NCBI GenBank assembly: GCA_015075175.1
Contig: JABTUV010000007.1
Coordinates: 124,001-188,000 of the forward strand
Source: a bacterium
GTDB taxonomy: Bacteria; Hinthialibacterota; Hinthialibacteria; H5-UNCL2
DNA: 64,000 bases
Direction of reading: 5' to 3'
Made by a program: the position numbers and the translations under genes. Below are positions 54,206-61,493 of this stretch, in pieces. Below the pieces are notes generated by a model. It did not search any database, was not told the origin of the DNA, and saw nothing but the letters and a program-made list of their open reading frames with translations. Every line of letters begins with the position of its first letter. Positions within the stretch are counted from its first letter, which is position 1.

Positions 54206-55441
54206 ATGGTCGACACGGCCAACCGAACGACAATGCGCGCGCCCCAGCGACGCCAATATCAGCAGCGGCGCAACTTCGGAGGAACGAAGAGATCGCTCAG
54301 CCTCGCGCGTGATCGCGTCCGGCGTGCTCAATTGCACCAAGGGCAGGCGGTGCGGCAATTCGAGGCGGAGTTCAGTCGGCGATACGGCGTGCACTACACC
54401 CGCACCGTGACCTCGGCGCGGCAGCGGTCCACCGCCATCGCCGCCATCGATCCCGAGCCTGGAGACGAAGATCGTCACCACCCCCATCACCGACATGGGG
54501 GCGATCACGCCCATCATTTACCAGACGGCGATTCCGGTGTTCGCGGACGTGGACCCGCTGACCTACAACGTGACGGCGGAGACGATCGCGCCGCGCATTA
54601 CCCCCCGCACGCGGGCCATCATTGTCACGCACCTTTTCGGCAACATGTGCGACATGGACCCGATCATGGCGCTGGCCAAGAAGCACAACCTGCCCGTGAT
54701 CGAGGACGCGGCGCAGGCCTTTTCGCCAGATACAAGGGCCGTCAGGCCGGAACCATCAACGACATCCGGCGCATTCAGCCTACCAGCAGAGGCAAGCACA
54801 TGACCATCGGCGAGGGCAGGTTCGTCCCGCCTGGACGACCGCTACAGCCGGCGCATGACGCTCTTCATCGACAAGGCCTGGGGTTACGGCGATGCGAACC
54901 CGGACCACTACTTCCTGGCGCCCAATTACCGCATGACGGAGCTGCGGGAGCGGTTGCGCTGGCGCAGGCTGCGACAAGGTGGAGGCCGTGGTGGCGGCGC
55001 GTGTGCACCGCCGCCATGATGGACCAGCTGATCGCGGGCCTTTCCGGCGTGGAAGCGCCCAGGGTCACTCCCGACTCCAAACACGTCTACTGGAAGTACT
55101 GCCTGCGCATCGATCCCGAGCGGATCGAGGGCGGGGTGGACCGGTTTGCGAAGGAGTTGAAGGCGCGTGGCATCTTCTCCGCCCCGCGCTACATCCAGAA
55201 GCCCGCCTTCATGTGCCAGGTGCTGCGGGACCGGGTGACGTTCGGCAAGAGCAGGTTCCCCTTCGAGGGACCGCATCGGGCGGGGCTGCCGCCGGTCGAG
55301 TATCGCTTGGAGGAGTATCCGGGCGCGGTCGAGGCGCTGTCGCGCGTGTGCGTGTTGCCCTGGAACGAGTTTTACAGCGACGACGACGTGCGGTTCATCG
55401 CCGACGCGGTCATCGAAGTCGCCGAACTGTTGAGGAAATAG
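54206..55441 (+). CDS. DegT/DnrJ/EryC1/StrS-family sugar aminotransferase, several frameshifts
   Basis: This is a PLP-dependent nucleotide-sugar aminotransferase. Homologous pieces are QAVRQFEAEFSRRYGVHYTR, then in other frames TTPITDMGAITPIIYQTAIP, FADVDPLTYNVTAETI, AIIVTHLFGNMCDMDPIMAL, LPVIEDAAQAFS, GRQAGTIND, GKHMTIGEG (containing the Schiff-base Lys), ANPDHYFLAPNYRMTELR and VEAVVAARV. The last ~140 residues (MMDQLIAGLSGVEAPRVTPD to VIEVAELLRK) are in one frame. Five or more indels lie between 54400 and 54990. With the dehydrogenase and acetyltransferase next door it fits the WbpE role, transferring an amino group to C3 of a UDP-sugar. The total of ~411 codons is normal. Confidence 0.82.
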   Translation: MVDTANRTTMRAPQRRQYQQRRNFGGTKRSLSLARDRVRRAQLHQGQAVRQFEAEFSRRYGVHYTRTVTSARQRSTAIAAIDPEPGDEDRHHPHHRHGGDHAHHLPDGDSGVRGRGPADLQRDGGDDRAAHYPPHAGHHCHAPFRQHVRHGPDHGAGQEAQPARDRGRGAGLFARYKGRQAGTINDIRRIQPTSRGKHMTIGEGRFVPPGRPLQPAHDALHRQGLGLRRCEPGPLLPGAQLPHDGAAGAVALAQAATRWRPWWRRVCTAAMMDQLIAGLSGVEAPRVTPDSKHVYWKYCLRIDPERIEGGVDRFAKELKARGIFSAPRYIQKPAFMCQVLRDRVTFGKSRFPFEGPHRAGLPPVEYRLEEYPGAVEALSRVCVLPWNEFYSDDDVRFIADAVIEVAELLRK

Positions 55442-55446
55442 ATCGA

Positions 55447-55578
55447 GGCTGTCACTTCGACCGACGCTGTCATTTCGACCGAAGGGAGAAATCTTGCAGT
55501 ATTCGCCGGACGTGCCGGAGGTGGGAGGGAAGATTTCTCCCTTCGGTCGAAATGACAATTGCGCCGGTCGAAATGACA
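55447..55578. repeat. Repeat family TGTCATTTCGACCGAAG, copy 4
   Basis: GCTGTCATTTCGACCGAAGG then GAGAAATCTTG, and after ~40 bases the inverse GAAGATTTCTCCCTTCGGTC then GAAATGACA, with an extra partial GGTCGAAATGACA. It is inserted between two genes of the glycan cluster. Confidence 0.85.
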
Positions 55579-55605
55579 ATCGAAATTGTTAACGTGGAGG
55601 AGAGC

Positions 55606-56634
55606 ATGACAACGGGCGCAAAACCATTCAAGTTCGGGCTGGTGGGATGCGGGCGGATCAGCCAGACCTACGTGCAGGCGATCAAGACCATACCCAACGC
55701 GGCGCTGTACGCGGTGATGGATGTGCGCGCGGAGGCGGCCCGCTCGGCGGCGGAGGCCGCCGACTGCGCGGCCTTCACCGACGTGGAGTCGTTCGCGCGC
55801 AACTCCGGCGTGGACGCCGCCATCATCTGCTCGCCCCCGCGCGACCATCGCGAAACCGCCTGCCGGTTGATGGATGAAGGCATGCACATCCTGTGCGAAA
55901 AGCCCATCGCCATCAACCGCGCCGACGTCGAGGCCATGGCCGCCAAGGCCATCGAGCGCGACCGCTTCCTCATGATGGCCTCCAAGTTCCGCTACGTCGA
56001 GGACATCATCCGCGCCAAGGCCATCATCGCCTCGGGGATGCTGGGCGAAATCCAGTTCTACGAAAACCGCTTCTGCTCCAAGGTCAACATGCTGGGACGC
56101 TGGAACTCCGATCCGGAGGTGGCCGGCGGCGGCGTCCTGATCGACAACGGCACCCACTCGGTGGACATCGTGCGCTATCTTCTGGGTCCGGTGGAGCGCG
56201 TCTTCGCCCACGACGGCCGCCGCGTGGCCGGCCTGCCCGTCGAGGACACCGCCCAGCTCAATTTCGCCACCGAGTCCAACATCATGGGTAATATCTATCT
56301 GTCGTGGACCGTGCACATCGACCAGGGCGGCTACATCAACGTCTTCGGCACCGACGGCGCGCTTTCGGTCGGTTGGCAGGAGTCCAAGTACCAGCACAAC
56401 GGCCATCCCGAGTGGGTCCGCTTCGGCGTGGGCTACAACAAGATCGACGCCTTCCGCAGCCAGGTAGTCAACTTCATCGACTCGATTCGCGGCGCGGAGC
56501 AGCCCGTCATCACCATGCAGGACGCCATCTGTTCGGTGGAAGTGATCGAGGCGGCCTACAAGTCGATGCACCTGCGCAACTGGGTGGTGGTGGAGAAGCA
56601 GTCCTCCAGTCCGCAGCTGGCGGTCGCGTCATGA
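55606..56634 (+). CDS. Gfo/Idh/MocA-family nucleotide-sugar dehydrogenase
   Basis: This NAD(P)-dependent oxidoreductase of 342 residues starts at an ATG at 55606 behind GGAGGAG. The Rossmann motif is FGLVGCGRISQTYVQAI; the family's HxLCEKPxAxN segment reads HILCEKPIAINRADVEAM, with the catalytic Lys. The C-terminal domain has GGGVLIDNGTHSVDIVRYLL (DxGxHxxD, conserved His). In the WbpB/WlbA pathway such enzymes oxidise the C3 hydroxyl of UDP-GlcNAc uronic acid before transamination; the neighbouring aminotransferase and acetyltransferase make that role plausible. The frame is intact. ATGA overlap into the acetyltransferase gene. Confidence 0.88.
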   Translation: MTTGAKPFKFGLVGCGRISQTYVQAIKTIPNAALYAVMDVRAEAARSAAEAADCAAFTDVESFARNSGVDAAIICSPPRDHRETACRLMDEGMHILCEKPIAINRADVEAMAAKAIERDRFLMMASKFRYVEDIIRAKAIIASGMLGEIQFYENRFCSKVNMLGRWNSDPEVAGGGVLIDNGTHSVDIVRYLLGPVERVFAHDGRRVAGLPVEDTAQLNFATESNIMGNIYLSWTVHIDQGGYINVFGTDGALSVGWQESKYQHNGHPEWVRFGVGYNKIDAFRSQVVNFIDSIRGAEQPVITMQDAICSVEVIEAAYKSMHLRNWVVVEKQSSSPQLAVAS

Positions 56635-57242
56635 GGCGCATCCACCCCACGGCGATCATCGAGGAGGGGGTGGAAGTCGGCGAGCATTCCAGCGTGTGGG
56701 ACAACGTCCACATCCGCCGCAATGCGCGCCTGGGCCATCACACGTCGGTGGGCGAGAAAAGCTACATCGCCTACGACGTGGAGATCGGGAATTACGTCAA
56801 GATCAACGCCTTCGTGTACATCTGCGCGGGGGTGACGATCGAGGACATGTGCATGATCTCGGCGGGAACGGTCTTCACCAACGACCGTTTCCCGCGGGCC
56901 ATGAACCGGGAGCTCTCGGACCTGGAGACGTCGGACCCGACGGAGGAGACGCTTTCGACGCGGGTGCGGCGGGGCTGCACCATCGGCGCGCAGGCGACCA
57001 TCGGGCCGGGCCTCGTTTTGGGCGAGTTCTCGATGATCGGCATGGGCGCCGTGGTGACGAAGGACGTGCCGACGCAGGCCCTGGTGATCGGCAATCCGGC
57101 GCGCGTGGTCGGTTACGTCTGCCTGTGCGGGCCGCGGTTGGTTGCGCTGGATGCGGCGCCGGCGGCCGGGACGGAAGTCGTCTGCCACCGCTGCGGGCGG
57201 CACTACAGCTGGACCGGCCAAGGACTCGACCTGCTCGGGTAG
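56631..57242 (+). CDS. Left-handed beta-helix sugar N-acetyltransferase (WbpD-like) with a C-terminal zinc ribbon
   Basis: This hexapeptide-repeat acyltransferase has 203 residues. Repeated [LIV]G-x-x-x-x turns run from IHPTAIIEEGVEVGEHSSVW through VKINAFVYICAGVTIED to ALVIGNPARVVGY, the usual end of WbpD/WlbB-type UDP-sugar N-acetyltransferases. TNDRFPRA is the conserved TNDxxPR site. After the helix come two Cys pairs, CLCG and CHRCG, forming a probable zinc ribbon, an extension seen in a subset of the family. It is translationally coupled (ATGA) to the dehydrogenase, supporting a shared UDP-diacetamido-uronic-acid-type pathway. The frame is intact. Confidence 0.88.
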   Translation: MRRIHPTAIIEEGVEVGEHSSVWDNVHIRRNARLGHHTSVGEKSYIAYDVEIGNYVKINAFVYICAGVTIEDMCMISAGTVFTNDRFPRAMNRELSDLETSDPTEETLSTRVRRGCTIGAQATIGPGLVLGEFSMIGMGAVVTKDVPTQALVIGNPARVVGYVCLCGPRLVALDAAPAAGTEVVCHRCGRHYSWTGQGLDLLG

Positions 57243-57292
57243 GCTGGGGCCTTGCGCGTCAGGCCGAAGCCTGGACTCCATGAGGAAGGCGC

Positions 57293-58743
57293 ATGAAGGT
57301 CGGCATCATCGGCGGCGGGACCATGGGGCTGGCGCTGGCCCACCGGCTGGCGCGGCAGGGTTGTGCCGTCACGGTGCTCGAGGCGGCGCCGCAAGTGGGC
57401 GGCCTGGCGACCTGGTTCGACTACGGCGACTTCGTCTGGGACAAGTTCTACCACGTCATCTGCCGGAGCGACTCGCACCTGCTGGGCCTCATCGACGAAC
57501 TGGGCATCGGCGACAAGGTGAAGTGGAGCCACACGCGGACGGGCTTTCTGTGGCGAGGGAAGGTGGGGTCAGCGCCTATTTTTCCGCCGCATCCCACCGA
57601 ACGCAGAAACCCCCGGGAAAAATAGGCGCTGACCCTAATTTTCGCCAGTTGTCCATGAGCAGCCACTGGGAGTTCCTGACCTTTCCGGCGCTGAATCTTT
57701 ACGAGAAGATGCGGCTGGCGGGGGGGATACTCTACTGCCAGCGCGTGCATGACCCGAGCCGGCTGGAGAAAATGCGGGCGACCGACTGGCTGCGGCGCGT
57801 GTTCGGCAACGGCGTGTATCGGACCATCTGGGAGCCGCTGCTGGAATCCAAGTACGGCGCGCTGAAAGACGAGATGCCGGCTACCATCATGTGGGCGACC
57901 ATCCGCCGCTATTACGGCACGCGAGAGAAAGGCGGGGGCCGCGAGAGTCTGGGGTGTCTCTCCGGCGGACTGCGGACGTTGTACGCGGCGTTGGAGCGCT
58001 CGATCACCGGCCACGGCGGCGTGATCCACTGCCGCGCGCCGGTCACGGCCATCGACGACTCGGGACCGTCCATCGCGGTGGTGACGCCGAAGGAGACGCT
58101 GCAATTCGACCGCGTCATCAGCACGCTGCCGACGGCACTGTTGGCGCGCATCGCACCGGGTGTGGCGGGCCTCGCGGGCGAGCCGGGACCGCGCCCGCGC
58201 TTTCTGGGCGTGGTCTGTCTCTCCATGGTCCTCGCCCGTTCCCTGTCGCCCTATTACGTGCTGAACCTGATCGAACGAGGCTTTCCCTTCACCGGCGTGA
58301 TCGAGGTTTCCAACCTGACCGGTCCGGAGGAGCTGGGGGGGCGACATCTGGTCATGCTGCCGCGCTACGAGCTGCCCGACTCGCCGCTCTTCGACGAACC
58401 GGCCGAGTCGATCGCGGCGCGCTTCCTTTCGGCCTGCCGGGCCGTCTGGCCGGACATCGACGACAATCTGGTGCGGCATTTCGTGCACCGCGAGCGGATG
58501 GTGCAAGCCATGTGGATCGACGGGCCGCCCCCGCCGGTGCAGCGCCCCGCGCTCTCGTTGGACGGGCGCATCTGGAGCGTGAACGCCGAACTGGCGGGAC
58601 GGGATACGCTCAACAACAACGCCATCGTGCGCGTGGCGGGCGAAGCCGCCGCCGAGTGGCTCGACTTCCACCACGCCGGCGGCGCCGACGTCATCCCCAT
58701 CTCCAGCCGGCGCGCCATCCCCGACTCGGCCTTCGTTTCGTGA
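57293..58743 (+). pseudogene. FAD-dependent amine-oxidase/UDP-galactopyranose-mutase-like oxidoreductase, interrupted by a palindromic element
   Basis: The N-terminus KVGIIGGGTMGLALAHRLAR is an FAD/Rossmann dinucleotide site, followed by ATWFDYGDFVWDKFYHVICR. The frame runs to FLWRGK at 57562 and is then invaded by the palindrome at 57565-57635, which brings a TAG at 57623. Homologous sequence resumes after the element in another frame (MSSHWEFLTFPALNLYEKMR) and continues to 58743 with MWATIRRYYGTRE and LDGRIWSVNAELAGRDTLNN. Relative to the expected junction about 83 bases are extra, not a multiple of three. The family (protoporphyrinogen-oxidase-like, common in glycan clusters) oxidises or rearranges sugar nucleotides or lipids. 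It looks truly disrupted unless nearby sequence errors restore the frame. Confidence 0.75.
57565..57635. repeat. Palindromic REP-like element, GGGGTCAGCGCCT family, inserted in a gene
   Basis: The left arm GGGGTCAGCGCCTATTTTTC pairs with the right arm GAAAAATAGGCGCTGACCC, with ~33 bases between. It is the same family as 9848-9919 and 31304-31376. It splits the oxidoreductase frame. Confidence 0.9.
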
Positions 58744-58754
58744 GCGGCGCCGCC

Positions 58755-59738
58755 ATGAAGCGCCCCGTGGCAAGCCTCTCGCTGGACCTGGACAATCTCT
58801 GGTCCTATCTGAAGACCCACGGCGAACCGGAATGGAAGACCCATCCCACCTACCTGCCCGTGTTCGTGCCCCTGATCCTGTCGTGGCTGAAGCGCCACCA
58901 TCAAAAGATCACTTTTTTCGTGGTGGGACAAGACGCGGCGCAACCGGAGAACGCCGAGTTCCTCTCCCGACTGGCAGAGGCCGGCCACGAGATCGGCAAC
59001 CACTCGTTTCATCACGAGCCGTGGATGCAAGGCAGTGGCGAGGAGGAAGTGCTTGAGGAGTTGTCCCGCGCGCACCGCGAGATTGTGCGCGTGACGGGCC
59101 AGGCCCCGCTGGGCTTTCGCGGCCCGGGTTTCGCCCACAGCCGCTCCATGCTTGGGGCGCTGCAGCAGCTGGGATACCAGTACGACGCCTCGATTCTTCC
59201 GTCCATTCTAGGCCCCCTCGCACGGCTTTATTATCTCTGGGGATCGCGCATGAATAGAAGCGAGCGGGAGACGCGCAAGGGCCTGTTCGGGCGCTTCTCC
59301 GACGGCTTTCTGCCGCTGCGTCCCTTCCTCTGGAAGTTGACCGAAGGGAGCCTTCTGGAAATCCCCGTCAGCACCATTCCCGTGTTTCGCACTCCGTTTC
59401 ATCTCAGCTACGTTCTGTGGTTGTCGCGCTACTCGCGCGGGCTGGCCATCTTCTACCTGAAGTTGGGACTCTGGATGTGCCGCATGACCGGCGTGGAGCC
59501 GTCGTATCTCCTGCATCCGCTGGACTTCCTGGGGCGGGAGGACGCGCCGCAGCTGGCGTTTTTTCCCGGCATGGACCTGCCGCGCGCGCGCAAGCTGGAA
59601 CTGGCGGACATCTTCATGGTTACGCTGAAGAAGCATTTCGAGGTGGTACCCATGTCGGAGCACGCGCGGCGCATTGTGGCCGCGGGACGCTTGAGGCTCC
59701 TGGAGCCGCCGTCGGATGCGGGCTTGCGACGGGCGTGA
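58755..59738 (+). CDS. Polysaccharide deacetylase (NodB-fold)
   Basis: This carbohydrate esterase 4-type protein has about 327 residues. The metal-binding triad is visible as the Asp of ASLSLDLDNLW and His-x3-His in GHEIGNHSFHHEPW. GFRGPGFAHSRSMLGAL matches motif 3 (RxPxG/Y). A C-terminal extension (FRTPFHLSYVLWLSRYSRGL, LHPLDFLGREDAPQLAFFPG) is typical of capsule/LPS-cluster deacetylases. There is no signal peptide, so it acts in the cytoplasm or on a membrane-lipid-linked substrate. A GTG at 58740 overlaps the preceding stop and is an alternative start. The frame is intact. Confidence 0.85.
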   Translation: MKRPVASLSLDLDNLWSYLKTHGEPEWKTHPTYLPVFVPLILSWLKRHHQKITFFVVGQDAAQPENAEFLSRLAEAGHEIGNHSFHHEPWMQGSGEEEVLEELSRAHREIVRVTGQAPLGFRGPGFAHSRSMLGALQQLGYQYDASILPSILGPLARLYYLWGSRMNRSERETRKGLFGRFSDGFLPLRPFLWKLTEGSLLEIPVSTIPVFRTPFHLSYVLWLSRYSRGLAIFYLKLGLWMCRMTGVEPSYLLHPLDFLGREDAPQLAFFPGMDLPRARKLELADIFMVTLKKHFEVVPMSEHARRIVAAGRLRLLEPPSDAGLRRA

Positions 59739-59748
59739 GGGGAGGAAG

Positions 59749-59806
59749 CTGACCCATAGGACGTAGGGGACCTATGGGACGCATAAGACCTCTGGGACAT
59801 GCGCAG
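59749..59806. repeat. Short imperfect repeat around CCTATGGGAC
   Basis: GACCCATAGGACGTAGGGGA then CCTATGGGACGCATAAGACC and TCTGGGAC is a run of related 9-11-base words, partly inverted. It lies between the deacetylase and the TPR gene. Confidence 0.5.
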
Positions 59807-59916
59807 TGCGCCTGTGCTGTGGGAGCGCCCGGCAAACCGCGATGCGGGGCGGGTTGAGATCGGCTCGGGCGTGTGGTAGCCTGTTGGTATCGCTGCTTCT
59901 TTACGGGAGAGATTCC

Positions 59917-61359
59917 GTGGCCCAGATTGATCCCAAGTTGAAAGAGCTGCTGGAGAAGGGCCAGAGCGCCCTGAGGAACGAGTATTTCGACCTGGCGGAG
60001 GACTTTCTCAGCCAGGCGCTGGCCAGGGTTCCGCACAACGAGGAGATTCTGCAGCTCCTCGACCTGGCCAAGGCGGGGCGCGGCCGCAAGCTGTACAAGA
60101 ACCCGGTGTCGCGCTTCATCACGGGCTGGCTGTGCATGGTCAAGCTCCTGCTGGGGAAGTTCGAGGCGGCGGCGCCCACCCTGGATTATCTGCACAAGGG
60201 TTTTCCCGACAAGTTCATGTACGCCTACGGCTACGGGCGCTGCTGCTACAAGCTGGAGCGGCCACGCGACGGGGTGGCCGCGCTGGAGAAGGCCATCGCG
60301 GCCCGTCCCAAGCACATCCCCACGCTTCAGATGCTCTCCGAGTTGTACCGCAGTACCAAGCAATTTGACGAAGCCATCCAGATGACGGAACGATTGCGGC
60401 TGTATAATCCCGGCGACCACAAGCTGGAGAAGGTGCTGAAGGACATCTCGGCGCTGGCCTACGCGGAGCGGGACGCGCAGATCAAGTTGAAGGAGGCGCG
60501 CGCGGAAGTCGAGAAGCAGCGGGTCGAGACGGAGGATCCAGCGGTGCGAGCGGAGAAGCTGATCGCGCGCTGCCAGGAGGAACCGGAGAACACGGAGCTG
60601 CGGGTGGAGTTGGCGCGGGCGCTGCGTCAAGCGGACCAGACGCAGGCGGCCTGCCAAGTCCTGGATGAGCTGTTGGCCAAGCGGCCCGAGGACGCCTCCG
60701 CCCTGCGGGAACTTGTGCAATGCCGGTACGCCAGCCGGGACTGGGCAGCGGCGGAAGAGGTGGCGGCCCGGCTGCTCTCGCTCCTCCCCGACGACCACGA
60801 CGCCAAGAGCTTCTTTGCCACCGCCAAGCTGCGCCGCCTGGAGGACGCCTACAAGGCCGATCCCGCCAATCCGGCGGTGAAAGCCGCGCTGCGCGAGTAC
60901 CAAAAGGAGGTGGCCGCCGAGGAGATCGAACGGTTGCGCCAGGAGTCGCGCGTCAATCCCGGTCCGGACGTGAGCCTGGCGCTGGGACGGGCGCTCCTGC
61001 GCCACGATGAGCCTGACGCCGCCATCGCCGAACTGCAGAAGGCCGCCGCGGCGCCTCAATTCTCCTTCCTCGGCCACAAAGCCATGGGCGAGGCTTACCA
61101 GCACAAGCGCATGTTCGACCTGGCCCTCGACCAGTACCGCATCGCGCTCTCCAAGGCCAAGAGCTATACCGGAGCCATGCCCAGGGACATCAAGGAGATT
61201 TACTACGCCATGGGCGAGTGCCATTACATGCTCGGCAACCTGGTGGAAGCGGAGAAGGCATACAAGGAGCTGTATGCGGCGGACATCAATTATCTGGATA
61301 TCCGCCAGCGGTATGAAAAAACCTACACGGAGCTGAAGCAGCGGGAGCGCAGTGCGTAA
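59917..61359 (+). CDS. Tetratricopeptide-repeat protein
   Basis: This all-helical protein has about 480 residues. TPR-like units are seen at ALRNEYFDLAEDFLSQALAR, YAYGYGRCCYKLERPRDGVA, MLSELYRSTKQFDEAIQMTE, VELARALRQADQTQAACQVL, LGRALLRHDEPDAAIAELQK, KAMGEAYQHKRMFDLALDQY and YYAMGECHYMLGNLVEAEKA. A charged coiled coil (IKLKEARAEVEKQRVETED) sits between the two TPR sets. I use the GTG at 59917 behind GGGAGAG; upstream in-frame starts (59806) give an Arg-rich extension. There is no enzymatic domain, so a scaffold role is assumed. The frame is intact. Confidence 0.8.
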   Translation: MAQIDPKLKELLEKGQSALRNEYFDLAEDFLSQALARVPHNEEILQLLDLAKAGRGRKLYKNPVSRFITGWLCMVKLLLGKFEAAAPTLDYLHKGFPDKFMYAYGYGRCCYKLERPRDGVAALEKAIAARPKHIPTLQMLSELYRSTKQFDEAIQMTERLRLYNPGDHKLEKVLKDISALAYAERDAQIKLKEARAEVEKQRVETEDPAVRAEKLIARCQEEPENTELRVELARALRQADQTQAACQVLDELLAKRPEDASALRELVQCRYASRDWAAAEEVAARLLSLLPDDHDAKSFFATAKLRRLEDAYKADPANPAVKAALREYQKEVAAEEIERLRQESRVNPGPDVSLALGRALLRHDEPDAAIAELQKAAAAPQFSFLGHKAMGEAYQHKRMFDLALDQYRIALSKAKSYTGAMPRDIKEIYYAMGECHYMLGNLVEAEKAYKELYAADINYLDIRQRYEKTYTELKQRERSA

Positions 61360-61493
61360 CCCGCCTCACGCGTAACCTCACGGACGACTGCCGGAGCAAC
61401 GAGACGCGTCGTGTCTCCGGTATTATGGCCCGCCGGCGTCTGCGGTTCTTTTCCTTTCACCGAAAACCGGATTTCGGCTAGGCTGGCGCCGCG

